This document shows, one piece after another, positions 25,229 to 33,559 of a stretch of DNA of 64,000 nt. How positions within the stretch are numbered: the first letter of the stretch is position 1; each line of letters starts with the position of its first letter. The position numbers were made by a program, and so were the translations under genes. The notes below the pieces were generated by a model. The model had not been told where the DNA came from. It did no database searches and saw only the letters and a list, made by a program, of their open reading frames with translations. The DNA comes from CAVQLX01 sp963811605. GTDB taxonomy: Bacteria > Desulfobacterota > Binatia > DP-6. The stretch is taken from contig CAWESA010000013.1 of assembly GCA_963811605.1 (NCBI GenBank), positions 1 through 64,000 on the forward strand, read 5' to 3'.

Positions 25229-25976
25229 GCGAACGCCGTCTCATGTTTCCGGGCACCGCGTCAAGAGAGGGTCGGACGTGAGGGTCAGACCTGCCGGAGC
25301 GCGGCCGGTGCGATCGGCGCCGCCGGGTCGGCGCGCCGCCCGCACCGCGCAGCAGGGCGACGAGCGCCGCCGTGACGCGTTCCTCGCTCATCGGCCGCCG
25401 CCGCTTCGATTCCGTCAGCAGCCACCCCTGCATGCTCACGCGGATCAGCACGGCCAGCGCGTCGGGGTCGTCGCAGACGAGCCGGCCCGCGCCCACCGCC
25501 GCGCGGATCGCGACCGCGCAGCGCGCGTCCATCATGTCCTCGATGGCGCCGGCGCGCTCCGCGCTCTCGCCGAGCCGGCGGGGCGTCACCAGCAGGGTGC
25601 GCAGCAGCGGGTCCGAGGAGATGGCATGGTTGAGGGCGGTGACGCCCACCAGCAAGCGGTCGAGCGCGTCGTGCTCGGCCGCCGCACGCGCCAGCATCGC
25701 AGCCAGGGCGCCCTCCCAGCGACGCTCGATGAGCGCGGCGAGCAGGTCCCGCTTGGTGGGAAAATGGGCGTAGATCGTCGCCGTCGACACGCCGGCCTCC
25801 GCGGCCAGCTCGCGCATGCCGGTCGAGCCGAAGCCGCGGGCGGCGAACATCTCGAGGGCGGCGTGCAGGATGTCCCGGCGCTTGGCGGCCGAGCGCTGCG
25901 GGAGAGCGTCGTCGTCGCGCTCCGCGAGTCCACCGCCCTCGAGCGTGCTCGACGTTGACATGGCACGGACGCCCAT
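25185..25976 (-). CDS. TetR-family transcriptional regulator, probable late frameshift
   Basis: An N-terminal helix-turn-helix domain is clear: RRDILHAALEMFAARGFGST, then MRELAAEAGVSTATIYAHFPTKRDLL (about 35-85 overall). The ligand-binding part follows. The start may be ATG 25976 or ATG 25961. The raw frame runs to 25185, 44 nt into coxII, with an Arg-rich tail unlike the family. A 1-nt repair near 25345 gives RADPAAPIAPAALRQV and a stop at 25285-25287, a normal length of about 225. It is divergent from the aromatic-catabolism operon and most likely represses it in the absence of substrate; ligand unknown. Confidence 0.82.
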   Translation of the reverse strand: MGVRAMSTSSTLEGGGLAERDDDALPQRSAAKRRDILHAALEMFAARGFGSTGMRELAAEAGVSTATIYAHFPTKRDLLAALIERRWEGALAAMLARAAAEHDALDRLLVGVTALNHAISSDPLLRTLLVTPRRLGESAERAGAIEDMMDARCAVAIRAAVGAGRLVCDDPDALAVLIRVSMQGWLLTESKRRRPMSEERVTAALVALLRGAGGAPTRRRRSHRPRSGRSDPHVRPSLDAVPGNMRRRSRARREHLRPRRRSG

Positions 25977-25995
25977 ACTATGGCGGGGTCCTAAC

Positions 25996-26012
25996 TACAA
26001 CACTTCGTCGTA
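25996..26012. promoter_or_regulatory. candidate TetR operator
   Basis: TACAACACTTCGTCGTA is an imperfect inverted repeat (TACaACac / TACgACga, six of eight positions matching) in the short gap between the TetR start and the catabolic operon. Position and AT-richness fit an operator over the divergent promoters. Not proven. Confidence 0.35.
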
Positions 26013-26039
26013 TTTGTTTCGCTTCGTGCCCCGTTCGCC

Positions 26040-26581
26040 ATGCCAGCCGCCGAGCAACCGCCGCCTGCGTTCGACCTCCTGGACCCGGCCATCCAGGCCG
26101 AGCCGTTCGCGCAGTACGCCTGGCTGCGCGAGCGGGCGCCGGTCTACCCCGCGCGCTGGCGGAAGGGCGCGACCGTCTACGTCCTCTCCCGCCACGACGA
26201 CGTCGTGCGCGCGCTGAAGGACGCCGCGACGAGGTCCACCTGCACGGCGTGACCATTCCCGGCGGGTCGCCGGTCCTCCTCCTGCTGGGGGCCGCGAACC
26301 GTGACGGGCGTCGCTTCGCCGGCGGCGACGCCTTCGACCTCGACGCCGATCCATCTGGACAGCTCGCGTTCGGGTGGGGCATCCACGTCTGCCTGGGCGC
26401 CCCCCTGGCGCGCCTGGAAGCGGGCGTGGTCTTCCGCGTCCTCCTCGAGCATACCGCGACCCTCGCGCCCGACGAGGGCCGGCCGCCCGTGCCGATCACC
26501 GGCGGCACCACCAGCGAGTACGGCTGGCGGGCGCTGTACTTCCGCGCGCACGGCGCGGAGAGAGCGGGAGGAACCCGATGA
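26040..26581 (+). pseudogene. cytochrome P450 with large internal deletion
   Basis: Codons 1-60 read as a normal P450 N-terminus (FDLLDPAIQAEPFAQYAWLR, then RHDDVVRALKD). At about 26215-26230 the sequence jumps to the C-terminal third: EVHLHGVTIPGGSPVLLLLG, FAGGDAFDLDA, and the haem-thiolate loop FGWGIHVCLGAPLARLE, ending TSEYGWRALYFRAHG at a stop overlapping the next ATG. The two parts are in different frames; the first ends at 26252. About 230 residues are missing, including the I-helix Thr and the ExxR motif, so no functional enzyme can be made. The gene is first in the operon divergent from TetR. It would have been the hydroxylase of the pathway. Confidence 0.9.
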
Positions 26582-27447
26582 AGCTGGTCACGTTCACGCA
26601 CGACCGCCGCACCCGGATCGGGCTCGTCGTCGGCGACGAGGTCGCCGACCTGGGCGCCGCCAGCGGCACACCCGCCGACATGATCGGCCTCCTCGCCGCC
26701 GGGGCCGACGCCCTCGCCGCCATCCGGCAGGCGGCGGAGCGCGTCCCGCGCCTGCCGCTCGGCGGGGTCCATCTCGAGGCGCCCGTGCCGCGGCCACCCA
26801 AGTACCTCGGCATCGGTCTCAACTATGCCGACCACATCGCGGAGTCGGGATTGCCGAAGCCGGAGTTCCCCGTCTTCTTCACCAAGCAGCGCACCTGTGT
26901 GACCGGCCCGTACGATCCCATCCACCGGCCGCGGGTCTCGGCGGCGCTCGACTACGAGGGTGAGCTGGCGTTCGTCATCGGTCGGCGCTGCCGCCACGTC
27001 CCCCGAGAGCGTGCACACGAGGTCATCGCCGGCTACCTGATCGCGAACGACGTCAGCGTCCGTGACTGGCAATTCAAGGCCCCCACGATGACGCTCGGCA
27101 AGTCGTTCGACACCCACGGCCCGCTCGGACCCTGGCTCACGACCGCCGACGAGGTCGGCGACCCGCACGCGCTCGGGCTGCGAACCCTGGTCAACGGCGA
27201 GGAGCGGCAGCGCTCGAACACCGGGCAGCTCATCTTCTCGTGCTTCGCGCAGGTCGCGGTGCTGTCCACGGTCTGCACGCTGGAGCCCGGTGACGTCGTC
27301 ACCACCGGAACGCCCGACGGCGTCGGCGCCGCCATGAAGCCGCCCCGCTTCCTCCGGCCGGGCGACGTCGTGCGCATCGAGATCGATGGCCTCGGCCACA
27401 TCGAGAACACGGTCGTCCAGGAGCCCGACGAGACCACGCTGATCTGA
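26578..27447 (+). CDS. fumarylacetoacetate hydrolase family protein
   Basis: 289 residues, FAH-type C-C bond hydrolase or decarboxylase acting on a ring-cleavage product. Metal- and substrate-binding residues are in KYLGIGLNYADHIAESG, the ALDYEGELAFVIGRR block (metal Glu) and ANDVSVRDWQF. KSFDTHGPLGPWL and VVTTGTPDGVGAA are the other family boxes. ATG 26578 overlaps the P450 stop as ATGA. Its partners, an extradiol-type dioxygenase and an FAD hydroxylase, indicate a meta-cleavage aromatic pathway. Substrate (fumarylpyruvate, 2-hydroxymuconate-type or other) unknown. Confidence 0.9.
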   Translation: MKLVTFTHDRRTRIGLVVGDEVADLGAASGTPADMIGLLAAGADALAAIRQAAERVPRLPLGGVHLEAPVPRPPKYLGIGLNYADHIAESGLPKPEFPVFFTKQRTCVTGPYDPIHRPRVSAALDYEGELAFVIGRRCRHVPRERAHEVIAGYLIANDVSVRDWQFKAPTMTLGKSFDTHGPLGPWLTTADEVGDPHALGLRTLVNGEERQRSNTGQLIFSCFAQVAVLSTVCTLEPGDVVTTGTPDGVGAAMKPPRFLRPGDVVRIEIDGLGHIENTVVQEPDETTLI

Positions 27448-27459
27448 AGGAGCTCTTCC

Positions 27460-28005
27460 ATGTCGTCGCCCGACATTCGCGTCCCCGCCAAGCTGGCCCA
27501 CTTCGTCGTGCGCACGCCGCACTACGAGGAAACCGTGCGCTGGTACCAGCGCGTGCTGGGCGCCAGGGCCGTGTTCGCGAATCGGATGCTCACCTTCATG
27601 ACGTACGACGACGAGCATCACCGCGTCGCGGTCATCAACATGCCGGGGCTCCCCGAGACGCCGGCGGGCGCCGGCATCGACCACGTGGCGTTCAGCTTCG
27701 CGAGCCTCGACGATCTGCTGCACACGTACCGGCGGCTGAAGGACGACGGCATCGACCCTTACTGGTGCATCAACCACGGCCCCACCACCTCGCTCTACTA
27801 CCGCGACCCCAACGGCATCCAGGTCGAGCTGCAGATCGACAACTTCCCCGACGCCGAGGGGCTGGCGACGTGGATGCGCAGCGGCGCCTTCACGCGCAAC
27901 CCGATCGGCGTCGAGTTCGATCCCGACGTCTTGAGCGCGCGCCTCCAGCGCGGCGACCCCGTCGCCGAGCTCGTCCAGCAGGGCTCGGCTCCCGCCGCGA
28001 GTTGA
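27460..28005 (+). CDS. VOC-superfamily extradiol ring-cleavage dioxygenase-like protein
   Basis: 181 residues, a one-copy glyoxalase/bleomycin-fold metal protein. Metal ligands are probably the His in AKLAHFVVRTPHYEETVRWY, His in GIDHVAFSF (about 72) and Glu in GIQVELQIDNF (about 125), a 2-His-1-Glu facial triad. AAGGAGC precedes ATG 27460 by 7 nt. Position between the FAH-type hydrolase (12 bp) and the FAD hydroxylase (7 bp) supports a catechol-type 2,3-dioxygenase, although it is shorter than two-domain enzymes, so a glyoxalase-like role is possible. Confidence 0.85.
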   Translation: MSSPDIRVPAKLAHFVVRTPHYEETVRWYQRVLGARAVFANRMLTFMTYDDEHHRVAVINMPGLPETPAGAGIDHVAFSFASLDDLLHTYRRLKDDGIDPYWCINHGPTTSLYYRDPNGIQVELQIDNFPDAEGLATWMRSGAFTRNPIGVEFDPDVLSARLQRGDPVAELVQQGSAPAAS

Positions 28006-28012
28006 TCCGCGC

Positions 28013-29719
28013 ATGGCCGACCTGCGGGTTCCGGTCCTCATCGCCGGTGGCGGCCCGGCGGGGCTCGCCGCCTCGATCTGCCTGTCGCGGCTCGGCGTGC
28101 CGTCGTTGCTCGTGGAGCAGCACGCCACGACGACCGACCATCCGAAAGCGACCGTCGTCAACCTGCGGACGTTCGAGCTCTTCCGCCAGTGGGGCGTCGA
28201 GGACGACGTCCGCGCGGGCGGGCTCGCGCCCGAGCGCTCACGCTTCATCGTCTGGGCGACGTCGCTGACGGGGTTCGAGCTCGGTCGGCTCGACCTGCTC
28301 GCGCGCTCGGGCACCGATGGCGCCGACGCGCTGCGCAGCGCAGGCGCGCACAGCCCGTCGATCACGGGCATCTGTCCGCAGGACGTCTACGAGCCGATCC
28401 TGCGGCGCGCGGCGGAGGCGTCGCCGATCGCCACGCTCCGCTTCGACACCCGTCTCGTCTCCTTCGACGTCGGCCCCGACGGCGTCGAGGCCGTGATCCG
28501 CAGCCTGGCCGACGAGCGCGGGGATCGGGTGCGCGCGCGCTACCTCCTGGCGTGCGACGGTGGGGCGAGCGAGGTACGCGAGCGGCTCGGCATCGCGATG
28601 ATCGGGCCCGACAACATCGGCAGCATCCTGAACGTCTACTTCCACGCCGACCTGGGGCCGTACGTCGAGGGGCGCGAAGGTCCCCTCTACTGGATCGTCA
28701 ACGCCGACAGGCCGGGCGTGTTCATCGCCCTCGACAACGCGCGGCGCTGGCTGTTCAACACGCCGTTCCGGCTGGCTCCCGGTGAGACGGTCGACCGCTT
28801 CACCCCCGACGTCTGCCGCGCCATGGTGCGCCGCGCCGCCGGCGACCCCGCGCTCGTCGTCGACGTGCGCTCGGTCGATCCCTGGATCATGCGGTCGCAG
28901 GTCGCCGAGCGCTACCGCGACGGGCCGGTGTTCCTGGTCGGCGACGCCGCGCATCGCTTCCCCCCCACGGGCGGATTCGGCATGAACACCGGCGTCCAGG
29001 ATGCGCACAACCTGGCCTGGAAGATCGCCGGCGTGCTCCGGGGCTGGGCGTCACCCGCGGTGCTCGACACGTACGAGAGCGAGCGCCGGCCCGTCGGCCA
29101 GTCCAACGCCGATCAGAGCTACAAGAACGGGCGCCACATGCCGGCGCCGGGCGGGGGCGACGGGCCGAGCCCGCTCGCCGTCATCGAGGACGACTCGCCC
29201 GAGGGCGAGTCCATGCGGCAGCTGGTCGCGGCCGGGATCGGACGCACGCGCGAGCATTTCAGCGCGCAGGGACAGGCGAAGGGCTTCGTCTACGAATCGC
29301 CGATCATCCTCCTCGACGGGGCGGCGTGCGACGAGCGCAGCACGGTCGAGCGTTACGTGCCGTCCGCGCGGCCCGGCAGCCTGGCGCCGCACGCCTGGCT
29401 GCGGAGCGACGGACGGCCGCGCTCGCTCCTCGACCTCTTCGGTGCGGGCTTCGTCCTGCTCGCGGGACCACGCGGTGGCCCCTGGCGCGCGGCCGCGGCG
29501 GACTGTGGTCTGCGTCCGCTCACCGTCCACGTGGTCGGAGACGACGTGTCCCTCGACGACCCCGATCCGGCGGCGTGGGGCGCACTCTACGGCGTCGAGG
29601 AGGACGGCGCCGTGCTCGTCCGGCCCGACGGCCACGTCGCCTGGCGGGCGCCGGCGCTGCCCGCGCGGCCCGATCTCGCCCTGCGCACGGCCTGCGATCG
29701 CGCCGTCGGCCGCGGCTGA
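28013..29719 (+). CDS. FAD-dependent aromatic monooxygenase (PheA/TfdB family)
   Basis: 568 residues, flavoprotein hydroxylase of the class A phenol/resorcinol type. The N-terminal Rossmann motif is LIAGGGPAGLAASICLSR (9-26), the NAD(P)H-recognition DG motif is LACDGGASEVR (about 180-190), and the second FAD motif is GDAAHRFPPTGGFGMNTGVQ (about 308-327). A C-terminal thioredoxin-like domain of about 150 residues with IILLDGAACDE and GFVLLAGP completes the family layout. It is last in the operon and would hydroxylate an aromatic ring to feed the dioxygenase. Substrate unknown. Confidence 0.92.
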   Translation: MADLRVPVLIAGGGPAGLAASICLSRLGVPSLLVEQHATTTDHPKATVVNLRTFELFRQWGVEDDVRAGGLAPERSRFIVWATSLTGFELGRLDLLARSGTDGADALRSAGAHSPSITGICPQDVYEPILRRAAEASPIATLRFDTRLVSFDVGPDGVEAVIRSLADERGDRVRARYLLACDGGASEVRERLGIAMIGPDNIGSILNVYFHADLGPYVEGREGPLYWIVNADRPGVFIALDNARRWLFNTPFRLAPGETVDRFTPDVCRAMVRRAAGDPALVVDVRSVDPWIMRSQVAERYRDGPVFLVGDAAHRFPPTGGFGMNTGVQDAHNLAWKIAGVLRGWASPAVLDTYESERRPVGQSNADQSYKNGRHMPAPGGGDGPSPLAVIEDDSPEGESMRQLVAAGIGRTREHFSAQGQAKGFVYESPIILLDGAACDERSTVERYVPSARPGSLAPHAWLRSDGRPRSLLDLFGAGFVLLAGPRGGPWRAAAADCGLRPLTVHVVGDDVSLDDPDPAAWGALYGVEEDGAVLVRPDGHVAWRAPALPARPDLALRTACDRAVGRG

Positions 29720-29738
29720 GGCGACGGCCGACGTCCCG

Positions 29739-32030
29739 TCAGCGCCGTCCCGCCAGCTCGAAGCAGCCGAGGCCGCCGACGAGCAGCTGGCCGCGCACAC
29801 GCTTCACCGGCGTCACCCCTGGCTTGGCGACGACCTTCAGGACGTTGGCGCCCAGCGCCACGGAGCGAACGCCGTCGGACATTCCGGCGGGATCGCGATA
29901 GATCGGCGCCGCGAGCTGCTTGCTGAACGTCCAGCACGCGCCCTTGCGCTGCGTTCCGGGACACGACCCCGCGGGAATGCCGAGGCCGGCCACGAGCTGC
30001 GACGCGGGACTCCACAGACACAGCCGGTACGCCGTGGCGGTGTCTGGATCGCCGATCGCGCGCTCCGCGCCCTGTCCCCCGCCCAGCTTCTTCTTCCAGG
30101 TCCACGCCAGGTTGCGCCTCGTCCACACCAGCTTCCCCTTGCGGGTGACCTCGCAGTCGCTGGCGGGCGACGCGCCGCACGCGGGCATCCCGAGGTCCGG
30201 CTGGTCCCTCTCCTGACGCTGGACGGGCGGCGCGGGCGCCAGCACGGTCGCACCGTCCGGCGCCTCGACGACGGGGAGCCGGAGCTCGAGCCCCTCGACG
30301 GTGATCACGTAGGCGCCGCCGGCGGCCCGACCGTAGGGCGGGCTCTGGCCCACCAGCTCGAGCTTCGGGATGTGCCCGGCCGCGAAGTGCCAGCCGTTCG
30401 GGTGAAGCTGGAACACCTGGTAGGCGTCGATGTCCATCTGCGGGCGGTAGATGCCGTGCGTCACCAGCGTCTGCGTGCCGTCGGGCGCGACGTCCCACAG
30501 ACGCCCGACGATCTGGGCGAAGCTGCCGTGCGGAATGAGCCGCGTCCCGATGATCGTCGGAGCCCCCATCAACGTGTAGCCCGCTCCGGTCGGGGCGGGC
30601 AGGCGCCACGTCGCCGCACCCGGGTCGTCGCCGCCCGGCAGCGTGGGGCAGGAGCCCGAGACGATCGGGTCGAGCTGCTTGGCGACGTCCGTGCTCGCCC
30701 CGGTGGCGCTGAACCGGCGCTCCGTGTCGTCACTGAAGCGCACCTCGCCGTGCCGCAGGTCGTCCCAGCTCGCACCCATGAAGGGTCCGAGCGACGGGTT
30801 GCCGTTGCAGGCCTGCGTGTAGGTCTCGAACGCGGGCGGCGGCGCCACCGCCTCGCCCTTCAGATGCAGCGCGAAGAACGCGTCGATGCGCTGGAAGACG
30901 CGCACCAGCGCCGCGCCGTCCGCCAGAGATGCGCGCGGGTGGCCGAAGCCGCCCGCGAGCTGGAGCGCGATCTCGGCGCCGGGATGACGCGTGACCGTCT
31001 TGCGCCAGAAGCGCAGCGCCTCGTCGCCGGGGAACAGGTCGTCGACCCAGGAGTTGTAGATGAAGAGCGGCGCCGGCGGCACGCTGTCGTCGATGTAGTA
31101 GGCGGAATGGTGGCTGGTGAGCTCGGAGAGCGCGTGCTCGAGGACGGGATCGCCGTCGTAGGGCTCACCCTGCGAGATGCGCGCATGCCACGCCGGCAGG
31201 TCGGCGTCAGGATCCGCGCCCGCCGGTGCGTAGTAGTTCGCCTGCCCGGCAATGTAGAGCAGGTCTTCCCACGACCGCTTCTGGACGCCGGCGCGGGTGC
31301 CGTACGAGCCGTCCGCGACGTAGTCGAGCGGGCGTCCGTTCGGCGTCAGCGCCTGCGTCAGGTCGGACCACGGGACCACCGGCGCCGCGGCGGCGATCGT
31401 CATGGCGAGACCGCCCGGGCTCTTCCACGCGACGAGCGAGCCGTCGGCCTGCATGACGCGATCGCGCAACGCGGCGAGGATCATCGACTGGCCGCCGCCG
31501 TACGAGATGCCGGTGACGCCGACGCGATCCGGAACGACCAGCCCCTCGTCCGCCAGCAGCCCCGCGAGGTGCTGCGTATCGTGCGCCTCGTAGCGCGCAT
31601 CCGCCAGCCGGATCCAGCCGCGCTTGGCGCACGCGTCCGGATCGCGCAGCGTGGGATCGCTGACGCGCGACGCTGGCGATCCGCACGACGCCCCGAAGCC
31701 GCGGGCCGTGTAGCTGACGACGACGTAGCCCGCCTTCGCACGTGTCGTCTGCGGGCCGTCGGTCTTGGCGCCGCCCCAGCCATGCAGATCGACGATGAGC
31801 GGAAAGGGGCCGGTCTGGTCGGCCGGCGGGAGCGTGACGTTGACGTCGAGCGGCACGCCGTCGAAGCTTTCCACGCGCGTGCCGATGGCGCCCTCGCAGT
31901 ACTGCACGCCGTCGCGCGCCACGCAGGGCACGGTGCCGCCGAACACCGACGGGATGGTCGCCGCGCGAGCCCCGGGGGCCCCCGCGAGCACGAGAGGGAG
32001 GAGCGCCGCGAGGAGGCGGACGGGTCGCAT
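29739..32030 (-). CDS. secreted CocE/NonD-type alpha/beta-hydrolase with Cys-containing C-terminal domain
   Basis: 763 residues. The signal peptide is MRPVRLLAALLPLVLAGAPG, cleavage after about residue 23. The alpha/beta-hydrolase (X-Pro dipeptidyl-peptidase S15-like) domain has VDLHGWGGAKTDG, the nucleophile elbow GISYGGGQS, the FIYNSWVDDLFPGD acid region and GFGHP with the catalytic His. A jelly-roll domain follows (about 430-600). The last 150 residues (from CEVTRKGKLVWTRRNLAW) form an extra cysteine-containing beta domain with KGACWTFSKQL, repeated in type in other proteins of this presumed lineage. It acts outside the cytoplasm on an ester or amide; substrate unknown. Confidence 0.85.
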   Translation of the reverse strand: MRPVRLLAALLPLVLAGAPGARAATIPSVFGGTVPCVARDGVQYCEGAIGTRVESFDGVPLDVNVTLPPADQTGPFPLIVDLHGWGGAKTDGPQTTRAKAGYVVVSYTARGFGASCGSPASRVSDPTLRDPDACAKRGWIRLADARYEAHDTQHLAGLLADEGLVVPDRVGVTGISYGGGQSMILAALRDRVMQADGSLVAWKSPGGLAMTIAAAAPVVPWSDLTQALTPNGRPLDYVADGSYGTRAGVQKRSWEDLLYIAGQANYYAPAGADPDADLPAWHARISQGEPYDGDPVLEHALSELTSHHSAYYIDDSVPPAPLFIYNSWVDDLFPGDEALRFWRKTVTRHPGAEIALQLAGGFGHPRASLADGAALVRVFQRIDAFFALHLKGEAVAPPPAFETYTQACNGNPSLGPFMGASWDDLRHGEVRFSDDTERRFSATGASTDVAKQLDPIVSGSCPTLPGGDDPGAATWRLPAPTGAGYTLMGAPTIIGTRLIPHGSFAQIVGRLWDVAPDGTQTLVTHGIYRPQMDIDAYQVFQLHPNGWHFAAGHIPKLELVGQSPPYGRAAGGAYVITVEGLELRLPVVEAPDGATVLAPAPPVQRQERDQPDLGMPACGASPASDCEVTRKGKLVWTRRNLAWTWKKKLGGGQGAERAIGDPDTATAYRLCLWSPASQLVAGLGIPAGSCPGTQRKGACWTFSKQLAAPIYRDPAGMSDGVRSVALGANVLKVVAKPGVTPVKRVRGQLLVGGLGCFELAGRR

Positions 32031-32037
32031 GCGGCCG

Positions 32038-32043
32038 ACCCTA
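32038..32043 (-). promoter_or_regulatory. -10-like box (TAGGGT) of putative leaderless transcript
   Basis: On the minus strand TAGGGT ends 7 nt before the ATG of the secreted hydrolase, with no Shine-Dalgarno between. Confidence 0.3.
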
Positions 32044-32093
32044 CGAGATGGCGGCCGCGGGGCGCAAACTCGCAGAGTCCCGGGCGCCTGCGG

Positions 32094-33368
32094 TCAACGG
32101 ATGGCCGCGCTCACGGCATCGATCTCGGCGAGCCAGCGCTCCGTCACCGACGCGCTGAAGTCGCCGAGCAAGGCGCGGCGCGGCGGCCCCTCGAGCCGGA
32201 CGGCCTGGCGCTCGACCTCGGCGGCCTCGTGCCAGACGCCCTGCTCGAAGGCGTCCCAGCGCGCCCGCACCACCGGACCGTGCACGCCGACGTCGCCCTC
32301 GACGAGGTCGAGGAGGGCGCGCATGCGCCACCACGGACTCCCGGGGTCGGGCTCGCCGCCACCCTGGCCCAGCAGCGACGGAACGGGCGCCTCGAGCCAC
32401 AGCGGGAGGAACGCGCCCACGCACGGGCTCCCGAGGCTCACGCCGATCGCGGCGGGACGCCCCGGATCGGCGGGCAGCGAGGCGACCATCGACGCCGTGG
32501 TGTTGTCGAGCGGGTCGGCGTGCATGCAGATGGAGAAGAAGAACGGATCGTCGAAGGGCCGCGGCCGGTGGACGGTCCCGGCGTCGTAGTGGTCGCGCAG
32601 CAGCATGCGCAGCGCGCCCGGCGTGAGCTGGCCGCGGCCCTCGGCGAGAAACGCCGCCGCGCGGCGCCGCCGGGCCACGCACTGGTTCGGCGGCACGCCG
32701 GTCTCGTCCGCGTAGGCGGCGGCGAAGTCGACCCGCCCCGCGTCGGCGCTCCACCAGCCCTGCGCGACCGCGAAGCCGGTCAGGTCGCGCGCGCCGCGCG
32801 TCCAGTCGGCGCCCAGCGACAGGCCGTTCGAGATGTTCGCGACCGGCGTCGCCTCCTTCGCCGCCCAGTGACGGCTCGACGTCTCCAGCACCCACGCGCT
32901 GCGTGGATCGGCGATCAGGAACGCGTTGTGATACGGCCAGCCGAGGTGCAGGTGGCCGGATCCGCCCTGACCGTATCGCTCGACGAGTCCGGCGATCACC
33001 TCGAGCGCCTCCCCGGCGGAGCGTGCGCGCTCGAGCGCGAGGCGCACGAGGTCCATCCCGGTGAGACCGACGGCCGGCAGCGACTCGCGCGCGAACACCG
33101 TCTCGTTGCCGATCGCAACCCGGTGCTCGTTCACGCCGTGCTCGAGACCCCAGAGCCAGTGCGGCTGCGAGCCGACGATGGCGCAGGTGACCGCGACCTG
33201 CGGCAGCTCGAGATACTGACAGCGCACCACGGCGCCGGCGGCATGGCGCGCCGCGGGCAGCTGGACGATGCGTTGGCACTCGCGCGGGGGCCGGTCGCTG
33301 TTCTTGGCGAACAGCGTCGCGCCGCCACGGGTGGCGGGCGCGAGGGCGACCATGGTGTCGCAGCCCAT
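32094..33368 (-). CDS. C69/secernin-like peptidase (N-terminal nucleophile family)
   Basis: 424 residues. The start at ATG 33368 gives MGCDTMVALAPATRGG: the conserved Cys3 becomes or approximates the N-terminal nucleophile typical of dipeptidase A/secernin proteins. LFAKNSDRPPRECQ and the GLEHGVNEHRVAIGNETVF region are family-characteristic. Further motifs are LETSSRHWAAK, VANISNGLSLG and DDPFFFSICMHADP. There is no signal peptide. It is 63 bp upstream of the secreted hydrolase on the same strand and divergent from the glycan cluster. Amide-bond hydrolysis is expected; substrate unknown. Confidence 0.87.
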   Translation of the reverse strand: MGCDTMVALAPATRGGATLFAKNSDRPPRECQRIVQLPAARHAAGAVVRCQYLELPQVAVTCAIVGSQPHWLWGLEHGVNEHRVAIGNETVFARESLPAVGLTGMDLVRLALERARSAGEALEVIAGLVERYGQGGSGHLHLGWPYHNAFLIADPRSAWVLETSSRHWAAKEATPVANISNGLSLGADWTRGARDLTGFAVAQGWWSADAGRVDFAAAYADETGVPPNQCVARRRRAAAFLAEGRGQLTPGALRMLLRDHYDAGTVHRPRPFDDPFFFSICMHADPLDNTTASMVASLPADPGRPAAIGVSLGSPCVGAFLPLWLEAPVPSLLGQGGGEPDPGSPWWRMRALLDLVEGDVGVHGPVVRARWDAFEQGVWHEAAEVERQAVRLEGPPRRALLGDFSASVTERWLAEIDAVSAAIR

Positions 33369-33475
33369 GGCGCCGAGCGTCGCGCGGCGCTGCCCCCCGG
33401 TCAAGTCGGCCTCGACGCGCTCGTCATCCGGGGGGCTTCCGGCTATTGTCCCGCGCCGCCCATGCTTCACATCTC

Positions 33476-33559
33476 ATGAGCCTGCGCCTCGTTCTCCTCG
33501 GGTGGGCTGCGGTCGTCTACGCGGTCTACTGGCTCGGCTACCTGCGAGGCGGGTCGTGA
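33476..33559 (+). CDS. 27-residue hydrophobic peptide coupled to glycosyltransferase
   Basis: Codons from ATG 33476 give MSLRLVLLGW followed by AAVVYAVYWL and GYLRGGS, a single membrane helix with a positive C-terminal end. The stop overlaps the GTG start of the next gene as GTGA, so translation of the two is probably coupled. It may be a real small membrane protein or a coupling leader. No family is known to me. Confidence 0.45.
   Translation: MSLRLVLLGWAAVVYAVYWLGYLRGGS

Noticed and set aside
29001..33479. Very long open frame (1492 codons, + strand) opposite known genes
   Set aside because: It is a GC-rich shadow antisense to the CocE-type and C69-like genes; its translation is Arg/Ala/Gly-rich with no family similarity.
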